From positions 1,736,001 to 1,800,000 of the forward strand of contig JAKZAN010000004.1 of the NCBI GenBank assembly GCA_023053545.1: DNA of 64,000 bases, in the 5' to 3' direction. The notes beneath the pieces were generated by a model that was not told where the DNA came from, did not search any database, and worked only from the letters and a program-made list of their open reading frames with translations. The number at the start of each line of letters is the position of its first letter. The stretch's first letter is position 1. This document shows positions 22,560-33,622 of the stretch, in pieces. The translations under genes were made by a program, and so were the position numbers. This stretch comes from Lepidurus packardi. Its lineage: Eukaryota > Arthropoda > Branchiopoda > Notostraca > Triopsidae.

Positions 22560-23135
22560 TTAGGACACCTGAACAACCGACAACCCATTTAACGAAGTAT
22601 CGTTGTTGTTTTTTCTGATACAATTCTCCACGAAGTTGCGTACGGGCTGATCAATGGAACCACAGGAGTAGCGATTAATTAGCTTCTCACTTTTCTCACG
22701 TTCTTCTTGCAACACACGCTTGCGTAGAACAATACCTGCTCCGATTTGGCTCTTATGTAATACTTCCAAGACACCAGCTGTCGCACGTAAGGTCTGGCAC
22801 GGGTTTCCGTCCTCAACAACATCGAAAATACCTGGACAACTATGAACTCGGTAGAGCAGACCATCAGCTGCGGCTGGACCATCATTTTCAGGCACGATCA
22901 TGGTACCAGCCGCGCAAAACACGCGGGTCTTAACCTTGTTCCATGGCGTCTCAGGAGTCCCTGTACCCGCAACCCGCGCCTCTCCTACAAAACAACCAAG
23001 GAGGGTCAAACCCCAAACTCACTTCTTCACAGCGCACATAAATTACTTTATGTGAATTTTTATATAGCGATAAAGAGATAGAATAGTTACCTCTTTCACA
23101 TAGGCAAACGTTAACAGAAATAAAGGGAATTTCAT
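22560..23135 (-). CDS. Small secreted protein of unknown function with five cysteines
   Basis: Not recognised. Exon 1 is 23091-23135 (MKFPLFLLTFAYVKE, donor GTAAC) and exon 2 most likely runs 22560-22979. With an acceptor at GGAGAG the frames join in phase 0 and give about 154 residues. An alternative acceptor a few bases upstream (TTGTAG) would throw the long frame out of phase, so I chose the later one; this choice should be tested with cDNA. The start is a signal peptide. The mature protein has five cysteines (in FCAAGT, HSCPGIF, NPCQTL, YSCGSI and ENCIRK), a basic middle (VLRKRVLQEEREK) and a polar tail. It could be an extracellular signalling, binding or defence protein; nothing visible decides this. 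Confidence 0.5.
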
Positions 23136-24640
23136 TAAATCACCGCGACCCAAAGAACAAGCCCCCGAGAAATAATTCCAATTCAACACACAAACATTTA
23201 TACGCACAACAATAAAGCCTGAGCTAAGGTTCCAAGATTTTTTTTAACGATTTACTAACAAGGGTTATGATGCTGTTGATGTCCATGTCAAACAAGCTTT
23301 TAAGACAACATTTTCTTAACTGGGGGAAGAAAGAGAACGAAGTATGACTACCGGCGTTTTCGATGACACGCACCTGATTTGTGTGATGGGTCGCCATTGC
23401 GACGCTGTTTTTCGAACGACTGGGGGATTTCGCAGCTCTTGCGCTTCTCCGAACACTGTCTGCCTGAATTAGCGAACTCCTTACGACGACGACTGACCGC
23501 GGGCAACGGCTTGGATGTGTTATCCACCGGCGATCTACCAAAAAAAAAAAAAAATAATAATATAGTTTATTTACTTCATGGATCATCCTGTGATGCATGC
23601 AACTACAACATGCTGATAGAAAACTGGGGACAAAATAGCCAACAGGTTCTCCAGTTTCGGAACCCGGAGATAAAAGTGACACCCACGTGTGTCATATTGT
23701 TGCACAACGTTCTCCGGAAAAAGAACGAGAAGTATGTATCATTCGTGTTGGAAATTGGTAGTTGGATTGGAAATGCATTAGCGTCGATTAGCTTAGATTA
23801 GGTGAAAGATTCTCATCAAGTTTCGTTGATTAAAATTAACATCAACTTTCGATCGTTAAAACTTGCCCTTTCCTCCACTCCACTAGCTGAAAAAAAGAGA
23901 AATTGATTGTTCAAAAAGTGACACAATAGTGTAACGTTTGACAGAACGTATGTACATACCGTACATACGTTCGCCACTAAATCCGGAGAACGTATTCTAA
24001 CTAAATCCGGAGAACGAACGGAAAACACCAGGCAGATTAGTTCGGCTTGGCTGCGCAAAAAATGTTATGTAGCGTTCCACAAGCGGGTAGGGGAATCACT
24101 GTGCTTTTACCCGTTTTTTTATTTTATTATTATTTTTCGCTCTGGTAGGAAACCCAGGCCTCCGTAACAGCCGGTCCTTGTCTATATAGAGATGCAGTTG
24201 GGAAATGAGACGCTACACATGTAATGGCCATCTAACGATGACAAGATACATTAGAAGTAAAGTCGCCGTTTGTTTACCTGTCGTGCAAACCCGCTTCTCG
24301 TTCTTTCCAAAACCGGAAGACGGTGGCGCTATCTCGCGGGTCTACTAAATGCAAAAAAATGAACAAATGTCATTCGGCTTTTAGCGAACAATTATAAACT
24401 TTAAAAATAGTACAAAACTACAGAAATAGTAAGAAAGCAATCACTATGCACAATAGACATTCTAGTATTACTACTATTTAATATTTTACGATTATTTTAT
24501 TTAATATTATTTTAATAAAATTTTATTTTATAATATTTTTTATTAAATTAACGCTATTTATTATTTTTCTATACTATATTCTTTTTATTATTATTATACT
24601 ATTTTTATACTAGTAATTTTTACTTTTTAAATAAAACAGA
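23136..24640. other. Intergenic with family B copy and AT-rich DNA
   Basis: No supported gene. The overlapping open frames at 23224-23682 (minus) and 23379-23801 (plus) run through a poly-A tract and the family B copy. 24350-24640 is very AT-rich and precedes the 3' end of the phosphatase gene. Confidence 0.5.
23638..23970 (+). repeat. Dispersed repeat family B, copy 2
   Basis: This matches copy 1 at 21705. Its first part contains a small inverted repeat (GGTTCTCCAGTTTCGGAACC). CGTTCTCCGG near 23708 is the reverse complement of CCGGAGAACG, which occurs twice just beyond the copy (near 23981 and 24005). These could be element ends, though no target duplication is evident. Confidence 0.65.
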
Positions 24641-24647
24641 AAATAGT

Positions 24648-27600
24648 TTAAAGGCACACACCTGACGAACCTGTAGTTTCTAATTCTCTTTTGCCAAAGT
24701 CTTTGGGGAAGAGTGGCGTGGAGCTGAGTCCACCATCACGAACCTCGCCACTTTTATAGTGCAGATCATGGTCAACTGCCGGAACAATGCCCATCAAGGA
24801 AGAAGGCCTTGGTCTGGTTGATCTTCCCGTCCCGGAATTCCCCGAGTAGGAGGAAGAACCCACTGACTCGGGTGGCGGGGATGTTGGGGAGAGGAGGGCA
24901 TGTTCGGTGAAGACCCCGTCATCGTGAATGTTCTCTGCATCCATTCTGAAGCTGCCGCAGACGCTGTCCAGATCCGACAACTCTGACCCCAGACCACTGG
25001 TGGTAACCGAATCGGACCTGGCATACGTCCACGGGGGACACAGTGAGCGATTGTAGAAGGACAGCGGGATCGTAACGTCGTCCTCTGGTTCCGCGTAACT
25101 CGCTCTACGCGGCACAGCGTTTTCCGCTCGCTGTTGTTGTTGATGGCACAAGCTGGTGTTGTCCGAACACGGTCTGATCGGCGGGAAACACGTTCTAAGT
25201 TGTACTACTTCTTCTTGGAGGATTTGCGACTTTTCGCCCGCCACAGCGCAAGGAAAGCGGATCGAAATTTCGGATTTGATATTTTCTTGCGTGTCCGAGA
25301 CACTTTCCTCACTACCACCACCTCGGTTGTCGCGCCACCGCACGCGGGTAGAGGGTGGACTCGAGACTCGTTTTGACACGGTTAACACCATGTGTGAGCG
25401 ACTTTCAACAATCTTATCACCTTTCTTATCACTGATTTTAAACGACCGTTGATGAGTGTAACTCTCGCTGTGCCGCTGTCTCGTGACCATGACCACCGGC
25501 TCCTCGCTCTCCTTGTCCTCCAGGCCGAAGCTGAGTCTCGAGAGAGCGGTGGTCGGCGACAAATCAGTCAACGGCTGGCGTTTCGAACGTTCTTCCGGAC
25601 TGTGATCCGGACTGGCAGTCACCGTTTCCATCGGTTTCAAGGAGAGGGATAACGAGGCGGAACGGGGGAAACCATTGGACGGAACCGATGTTTTCCGCGT
25701 TCCGGTAAACGTACAGCGTACGGGATGCAACTGCACCGGTGCAGATGTCATCCCGGACGCCAGTTCATTGTCAAGAATATCCTCGGCTCGCAACTGTCTC
25801 TCATACTCCAACAACTGCCCGAGAAAGTTAAAATTAGGCGATATCGTGGGACGTTTGGATTTGACGTAACGAAAAGCGTCGTCGAAGGTTAAGCGTAAAT
25901 GTCGCATCACGTAGGCGATGGCCACTGTCGGGGACCGCGAAATACCGGCCAGACAGTGAACCAGAACACAACCATTGGCCTCTCGAACTTTATCTATCAT
26001 ACATTTAATTTATTTAAAAAATTATTATTTTTAACACAAGGTTTAAAAAATTAATCAATTTTACAATTTTAAAATCTTGCACAATTTTAAAAATATGTAA
26101 AAAAAGGGAGAAGTTTGTACTTTCTTAATGTTAAATAGCACGTAAACAATGTAAAAACAATTAAAAATGTGTAACTGGGGAAATTTTTTGAAAAAGTTAG
26201 GATAAACAATATTTAAGAAATTTTAATGATTTTTTTTTTGTAAATAATAAAAAAAAAATGTAAAAAATAATAGTAGTTAAAAAAATCAAGAAAATAGTTG
26301 TTTTTTTTTTTAAAGTAATAATCTGTTCTAAAATCGAGAAATCATCTCAAAGAAAATAAATTCAGAAAAAAATCCAACAAAAAATTCAAACATAAAATTT
26401 AAAGAGAAAATTTTCCAAAAATTTAAGATAAATGTTAAAACTTTTTTTTTACCAAGAATGTAAAAAAAGAAAATTAAATAACTAAAAAATTTAAGAACAA
26501 ACTGACAAAATAGGAAAAATAAAAAAAAATTGAAAAGTTTGATTTTCTTTTCAAAACTTAGAACATTTTTATTTTTTTTTTCCCCTTTTCGGAATGGAAA
26601 ATAAAGAAAGCTTACCAACAAACTGCGTAGCTTTAACAAAATACGGTAACAGCTTCTCTCCATAATTGTCGTTCACAGGGACACGCAAAAAATGTCCATC
26701 TTGAATGAAATCCGGTTTCGGACAAGTGGTGCTTACATTCACTTCGTATATGATATTGTGGTTCTAAAAAAATCAAGATATTGTTTTGTAAAATTATTAA
26801 AAGGGTTTCAAGAGAAGGTCTAAATTCATTAAAATTGTTTTTATTTTACTTGTAAAAGTTCCTTGTTATTGGCATCTTGTTGGGAGCCTAGGTAAAGAAA
26901 GGGTAATATACGGGTGGGCCCAACATTGGATATTGGCATGCAAGGTTGTGATAAGGAGGTCAAAGTCGGACACCGTCTCGACTTGTCTTCACACAGGTCA
27001 CGGTAACAGGCTTGAAACTCCAAGAAACCACCTTTGAGTGAAAATATTGTTGAATATTCTTCCTCCCAAAGAAACAAAACCGAAACAAAAAGAAGGAAAA
27101 CAATATTTACCTGATAATAAGAATACTCTTTGAAAGAGGTGCACTAATTTCTGGAGCAGAACGTGTAAAAAAGAGTCTATGGCTACGTTATGGACGCTGG
27201 TAGTCGCTTGATCATACACAACGACGTCGTAACTTTCGTCTACGTCAATATGACAGTTCTGAATGAGAAAATCTCGCATAGAAACCTATAATTTCGTGAA
27301 ATAAGATGTCAGAAGCGTGAAAAACGTCAAAAATTGCGATTGTGTTTTTGATTTTTCGTATATATCTCACTTTATCTTGCTGCAGGCGTCTTTTCACCAG
27401 TTTCGAACAGCAAACATTCACAGCGTTTGCGATATGACAATCATTGTACTCCAAGAAGGACCGACTATCCACCAACAGTACCTACAGAAACATTATTACT
27501 CATTAGTTACTTACTTCCAAATGTAAATTAACTTTCTTCAAGTTGTCGTTAAAAATGGAAAAAAAATTAACATTTGCAGTTTTATTACCTTGTTAATCTT

Positions 27601-27660
27601 CCGCTGAAGTATTTCTGAGACATCTTGCGGGTTAATACAAAGTACTTTGGCAGCCATCAT
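24648..27660 (-). CDS. DUSP8/16: MAP-kinase phosphatase, DUSP8/DUSP16 type
   Basis: Six exons, all GT-AG and frame-checked: 27589-27660, 27371-27481, 27111-27285, 26850-27031, 26616-26763, 24648-25993. They give 677 residues. The N-terminal half (about 8-140) is a rhodanese-like MAPK-docking domain with the basic cluster CSKLVKRRLQQDK (54-56 KRR). The catalytic dual-specificity phosphatase domain spans about 150-290: GPTRILPFLYLGSQ, then NDNYGEK with the general acid Asp near 211, and the P-loop HCLAGISRS with Cys243 and Arg249. ISPNFNFLGQLLEYER follows. A Ser/Pro-rich, probably disordered tail of nearly 400 residues completes it. These blocks match vertebrate DUSP8/DUSP16, which remove phosphate from JNK and p38 kinases. 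The key residues are intact. The role is therefore damping stress-kinase signalling. Exact orthology is inferred. Confidence 0.93.
25994..26615 (-). other. AT-rich intron 5 of the phosphatase gene
   Basis: An intron of 622 bp made almost wholly of A/T-rich low-complexity sequence. The minus-strand open frame at 26328-26663 is a Phe/Lys-rich artefact of this composition. Confidence 0.85.
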
Positions 27661-28039
27661 CGTCTGACAATTTTCTCGAAAAAATTCAACAACGGATAGT
27701 AATGCACATCATGTTTGCCGGTTTAAAGCTTGGATGACATCAGGTGTTGTTCCACTTTTGCACAGAGATGCAAATCTCGCCACGCCGTGAAGGCATTATC
27801 TCTTCCTCTGTAGGCGTAACACAGGACCAAAAATGAGAAATAAAAAAAATCGATATTAATTAAAGAGCAAGGGGACTTGGCGCATCACACACAAAGACAT
27901 TTTTCTTCAGAACCTAATTCTTCATCATAACTTTATCGTCACTACCTTATCTTCTCTATCAGTTTACATCCAGGCACGCTCCTTTTCATTCGTAGATAAA
28001 AAAAAACTCCAGCCCAGGATGCCGTCAAAAACAAATATA

Positions 28040-28250
28040 CCCGTATGGTTTAAGTTTCCCGTGACACGATAGCATGGGAACGGCACAAATTACAACACTA
28101 TTACGTAAAAAAGTATAAGATAGTTTTAGGAACTCTCTTTTTTAATAATGTAGGTAGTATGAATGCAAAGCACAGGACAGTTTTGTTTTTCCTACACTTT
28201 CTTTCATTAATTTTAAAAACGTAAATTAATGCCCTTCGCTCCCGACGCCT
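28040..28250 (+). repeat. Dispersed repeat family A, copy
   Basis: GACACGATAGCATGGGAACG, AAAAAAGTATAAGAT, TTAATAATGTAGGTAGTATG, and TTTCTTTCATTAATTTTAAA as in the copy that follows at 28380. Confidence 0.65.
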
Positions 28251-28299
28251 ATAAGAGACAATGGTAAGGGTAAGGCAGGCAACCGACTGGAGCAGGCCG

Positions 28300-28760
28300 G
28301 ACTTGTAAGGTTACTCCGGCTTGCCACACAGTTACTCAAGAATGAAAAATCACGAACCATTAAATACATAAATAATAAATTTTGCCGCTTTAGTTTCCAT
28401 AGTACGATAACATGGGTAACGCAGAAAGAGTATTGCTTTATTTTACGTACGAGTATTACTTATTTTAAGAAAAACTTTTGACAGTAATGTAGCTAATACG
28501 ACTCTGATGGACAGGCTATTTTCACTTTTCTTATGTTTACCTTCATTAATTTTAAGAATTAATTAAGGCACTTAATTTATTCACCATTGCCAAATTCGGA
28601 AACTGACATTCTCAAAACAGTATTTCCCTTATTTGCATGCAAATGGAGTACGTGGTTACAAAAGCTATCTTGCGCAAAGCCATGCGCGTTCATATACACC
28701 CATACAAAACACTGCGAGCCGCCTGGCGGTAGCTAGGGTGTAACAAGCCTTAAAATTCCT
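28300..28760 (+). repeat. Dispersed repeat family A, longest copy
   Basis: This is the most complete member: GTTACTCAAGAATGAAAAAT, TAGTACGATAACATGGGTAA, TTGACAGTAATGTAGCTAAT, CTTATGTTTACCTTCATTAA, and a 3' module starting ATGCGCGTTCATA (28682) and ending GGTAGCTAGGGTGTAA. The 3' module is shared with the copies at 1600-2060, 46980-47215 and, reversed, 42550-42640. Confidence 0.7.
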
Positions 28761-29939
28761 AGAATTCACTGCTGACGTACAATTGTGTCTTTGCTGTCTA
28801 TGAAAACATGCAAGTCATGATCTTATGCGCACACGTTTGCAAACTATAATGTACTGTACTTGCGAATTAATCGCTGATTCAGCATGCAGCAAAACGTACC
28901 GTCCTTGACAGCCCTTGCAAGCTTTCATAACTCAGTAATGTCAACGTAGAACTTTCTTCTTTTTTTCTTTTTTTTTTCCCCCAAGATCACAATCAAATTT
29001 TTAACCAAATTTTTTCCTAAACCTTTACCATGCGTGGTACCATCTGATCGCACATTAAGCGAAGGACGAATAAGCAAATTTATCTTCGAAAACGGGCTTA
29101 CACCATACTTCGGATTATACATATTTCTGGTGTGCCCTTTCACGTTTTCTCATCAATAATAATTCAAAGTTTTCTAACTACGTTAAAGGTGCACCTGGCG
29201 AAAAGTTCGTTGGTACAGTCGAATACATGTATTGGCCGTATTCCCGAACTGCTCCCAAGTCCCACCTGCTTTGCTTTGCAAAAAGCTTGAAAAAAGATGA
29301 CGTCATTTTTCACGTGCACAGAAAATGAGCAGAGCCAGATAAGGGAAAATCCTATCAACGTCTCGAGTTCTCTAATCTCACCTTCGGTCTAGCTTAGTTT
29401 TCTGTCACCGAAAAACTGTGCTCACCGAGCTAAGTTACGACTCCCGCAGGAACGATCAATAACACCCATGAGTCACCCACCCTCCGTCGCAGTGACGTCA
29501 TGATCTCCAAGAATACCCTTTACGCTAAGTCAGTCAGTTTTCATCGCATACATCGATATACACTGATATGTGCACAACCCACCATATCTTTCCACCTTTC
29601 TTAAAAACAGCAACGTCAGCTGACCCACACCGATTCCCCCCCTTAATTGCAAATTATTAAACTCCCTTAAACCACTTTTAAAAATATTCCTAACTCTAAA
29701 AGAAAAATGCTTGTAGATTTTTAATATTTTATTCAAGCCATTCGAGGATAATTCCATTTAGTTTTAATTTTGTAATTTAAAAAAATAAAACGCTTTTAAA
29801 TTATGTGCTTTAAATACCATGCACACTTTCTCGATTTTTTACACTTTATCGCTTACATCCATACTTGGAAATTCGTACGTTTAGGCTCGTAAAAATAATT
29901 TTTAAGGAAAAACAAAATGTCCCTAGAGACGATTTTCCT

Positions 29940-30100
29940 ATCACATAACTAGGGAAAATAGACATTATTTACATCCGAGGGTGATACGGACGTTTTTCAT
30001 ATTTAAGCAAAGAAAAGTAGCTCTAGTGATTACCGTTCAGTAACATTCAATAAGGGCATTTCCAGTGTTCAAATGGGCAAAATCAGACCTTGGTAACATC
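29940..30100 (+). repeat. Dispersed repeat family C, copy 1
   Basis: This matches 31470-31625 in the same orientation. Landmarks are AGGGTGATACGGACGTTTTT, AAAGTAGCTCTAGTGAT, AACATTCAATAAGGGC and TTCAAATGGGCAAAAT. Confidence 0.65.
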
Positions 30101-31217
30101 ACACTGCCATTAGGGCGAAACTGCTACGCTTTAACACTAGAAATTTGTTCTTAATGTCTAAACCTCAAACCCGTTTTAAAGTACTCATACTCCTATGTAC
30201 TTCTAAAAATGCTTATAATTTAAAGACAATTTTATTCAAACAATGCGAAGAAAATTCCTAAACTGTCTCTAATGTAAAAAAAATTAAAACGCCTTCAAAT
30301 TCTGTACTTAATACTGGTTACAAATTTCTAATGGCAAATTTTGTAGAATTATATTTGAAGTGCCTCGAAATCCTGTTCTATAAGTCGCAAAAAGAGACTT
30401 TGAATTCGAATTTCTATTCCATTCCGATTTTAAATTTTAACAATTTTCAAATTTAACAAAATGTTAATTTAACAAAATTCTGTAATTTGCTGTTGTGCTT
30501 GACACTGTTAAGTTTACGGTAAACCTAATTTCAAATTTGACAAGACTGTATTGGCATAAAATATACCATAATATTTTACTTGCCAAATGAATCAAGGAAT
30601 GTTCTTGCTTTTCTATGATGGGAAGAATAAGGAACGCAGAATATTCTACATTGCCCCCCTCTTGTAATGTACGTCTACGGGCGCTTGTACTCTACGGGCG
30701 TCACACACCACATACACATGCACACATAAGCATAGACAAAAACTTCGTTATGTTTAAGGACTTTCACAACTCGCATAGCAAGTTGTTCGAATCATATATA
30801 GTCATAAGGGACGGGCAACAATATAAAAAAAATTCATGCTTCTTGAGCAGCCAACTCCTTTTCGAGCTTTTTAAAGGCCCGCTGCCAAAACATTCAAGCT
30901 TTTTAGCTTTCCCCGCCTATATACCTTTTCCATTTCCCACCCACCACATTCGTAAAGGCTCCTACGATGTGCGTTTTTCTTCCACATACCTGACCATATG
31001 CGTTTTTGAGCATCGACCAAGGACTCTTGGACTAAAGTACCCAGTGCACACACACACCATAGCTTAAGAATACGATTTAAGAACAGGATTTTTTTTACAA
31101 ATGGAAGGACCTTGCCTAAACCCTGTAAAAAAATCCGTAGTCCTTATATATACACACATAAATACGTTGCCAAAGGGGAATGGCAACCCAAACACGTCGA
31201 ACTATTCTTACAAATAA

Positions 31218-31450
31218 GGCATCAAAATTTCTACCTCGCAACACAGAAAATACCAAACCAAAGGCTCTTTCTAACCTCGCAAACAACTTGGCACATATTA
31301 CCTGGCAATAGAGAAAATTAATTCCACAACATCAAAAAATCAACCTCGCAACAGTGAATATGCCAAACCTAAAGGCTCTTCCCATACCTCGCAAAACAGC
31401 TTGCCACAAAGTACCTCGCTACTCGCAACAGAGAATATACACAAGCTAAA
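31218..31450 (+). repeat. Two-unit tandem repeat, period about 110 bp
   Basis: Each unit starts CATCAAAA and has CCTCGCAACA, CAAACC(T)AAAGGCTCTT and CCTCGCAAA blocks. The second unit runs into family C copy 2. Confidence 0.65.
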
Positions 31451-31469
31451 AGCGATTTCCTTATACTGA

Positions 31470-31630
31470 AACTGGAGAAATAGACCTTAGTAACATCCAA
31501 GGATGATAAAGACATTTTCCCTACGTTTAAGCATGGAAAAGTAGCTCTTAGTGACAAGCACCCAATAACACTCAATAAGGGCGATTTTCCAATGTTCAAA
31601 TAGGGAAAATTAGACCCAATATCTCGCCAA
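31470..31630 (+). repeat. Dispersed repeat family C, copy 2
   Basis: This matches 29940-30100: AGGATGATAAAGACATTTTC, AAAGTAGCTCTTAGTGA, AACACTCAATAAGGGCG, TTCAAATAGGGAAAAT. Confidence 0.65.
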
Positions 31631-33622
31631 GGAACTTGGCACAGAAATTTCCCCTAGTGGTTTGTGAAAGTTCAAACTCCTGTAATCATCTTTTTAATTT
31701 GCTTATTTTTCGGGTCTGGTTTGCTTTATCTGGTCGGGAAACGGAAAGCACAGAGAAATTCTTTAACCTTTAACAAAAAGGTTAAAGAAAAAAGTGTATT
31801 TTCCGTTCTTTTTCCGAAAAGTTCATTTTGCTCGATGCTTGTGATGCAGGTTCCGTAATTAGATCTGTTGTCATAGAACAAGCCACCTCCTTCTGCTTCC
31901 ATTCATCTCTCTTTTTCCCTTTCCTCTGCATATCCGATAGCACATCAGTATCGCAATGTTCTCCCAAAACCACCCAAAAGATACGCTTGGCCGCCAGGAA
32001 ACAGAAACGCAGCCCAAAAAGAAGCTGTAAAAGAGACCATGTTTTCATTACGATGCATCTTGCGTGACGACCGAAAACTCCAAAACCCTTTTTTCTTCTT
32101 CTTCCAACTCCGTTTGCTCTAGAAAACAGGTTATCCCCAGAAAGCCTTCAAAGGACCTTCTTGCCTTTCTTCTGCAGCCTTGCCCTGGTGGTTTGGTGGA
32201 CGCCATAGCCTAGCAGATCCCCTTATTCGTCCCTCAAGGTAGTCCACACACTATACTACCAACATGTTTGCCTGGTCATGACCTAGTTCTCATTTCGCAC
32301 TCATTCATACATGGACCCCCCTCTTCTCATACATCAGCAGCAGCTTGTAAATAGAGTTTCGCCCTTTGGTAATTTTTTGTATCATGGGGCTTTCTTCATA
32401 GAGTGAGGGATGAGTTGTTTGCACTTTCGGGGGCGAGCATAGGAACGTATACACAAGGACCAAGTATAGAGCATGAGTCACCGGGACAGGCTGAGCAGTG
32501 ACTCACGCGACATGCAGCTCCGTCACGAACGGGGCTTCAGCTGAGTAAAGCGGGGCCAAGTTACCAAACCGCCAAGCGCTTTCCTTGGCAACGCTAACGG
32601 AGCTATTTCACTGTTGTAAGATATAACGCTTTTCCTACCTTCCTACTTTTATTTTTAAAACAAATAAGACGCAGAGTCATAGATAATAAAAGATGATACG
32701 ATCATAAACACTATCAATTTTAATGTTTTTGTAGAGATGAACACGAAGTCATAACATCATAGTCTATTACTACCACGTTAGCGCGAGCTAAGTTGTCCTG
32801 AACTCTCGAGAGGTTTTGGAGGTTTGGACGGGACTTTGCCCAGGGCTAAAGCAAAGCCAACTTCCTGTCAGCCTGCTTCTGTTCTCTCAATCAATTTGGA
32901 GACTTAGTTTTTGAACTTGGTAAACGAGTACAATGCTCTTTGGCTTAACTTTTTCTGGTTTTGCTTTTGGTTATTGGAACACTATTTCGACACCTTTTAA
33001 CACACGCTATAACACTGTTCACTTAGTAACTTAGAGCCGTGAATGTTGGCGGGAGTTTCAAACGTTTTTTATTTTCTTTTAAATCAAAGAGTTTGGGGAG
33101 CAATAAGTTATAAAAAGCTTGAAAATTCAACAATGGTTACCTTTTTTTACATACGAAAATAATCCCACGTGTCACAAAATGTACAGTCTTAACATAAGAA
33201 ACATTCACGTTCAATCACAACAGTTGTCCGAGGAACACTGGTGAGGTCGAACGCCATCTGCGAAGGACCGGCAGCGCACTTGCCCCGCTCCCAACCAATA
33301 CGAGCGCCTCAAACTGACTTCACGTTCAGCCAATGGCGATTTTTACACGAATAAATAACCTTTCTTTATGGCGCGACGTTTGAAGTGCCTTTACGTACCA
33401 GCTCCATACCATCTATTTAACGATACATTAAATTGAAAATGCAGACTTTAAACTACAAAAATTGGCTTAAATGGAAAAAATGCAGTTAAAATACACAAAA
33501 TTAGATGTAAGTTATCTTACAAAGCTCATTAGGAAATTGAAATTATTAAAATTACTGAAATTAATCATGGAAATCACTAAAAGATTAATGTACATTTTTT
33601 AAAATAATATAAATTACAAAAG

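Larger units (their letters stand above)
27700..33600. other. Long gene-poor interval
   Basis: No coding gene could be supported in about 5.9 kb. It holds family A copies, family C copies and a local tandem repeat. It may contain the promoter and untranslated 5' exons of the phosphatase gene: 32900-33400 is less AT-rich and has TTGGCGGGAG (near 33048), a typical E2F-like site, and CCAAT-like motifs near 33294 and 33340. No transcript evidence is available. Open frames such as 30615-31067 (plus) have no domain or signal. Confidence 0.45.

Noticed and set aside
23224-23801. Overlapping open frames on both strands
   Set aside because: They cross a poly-A tract and a dispersed repeat copy and match nothing recognisable.
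26328-26663. Phe/Lys-rich minus-strand open frame
   Set aside because: It lies mostly within AT-rich intron 5 of the phosphatase gene and reflects base composition.
30615-31067. 150-residue plus-strand open frame
   Set aside because: Low-complexity His/Phe/Pro content, a microsatellite-like CACACA stretch and no domain.
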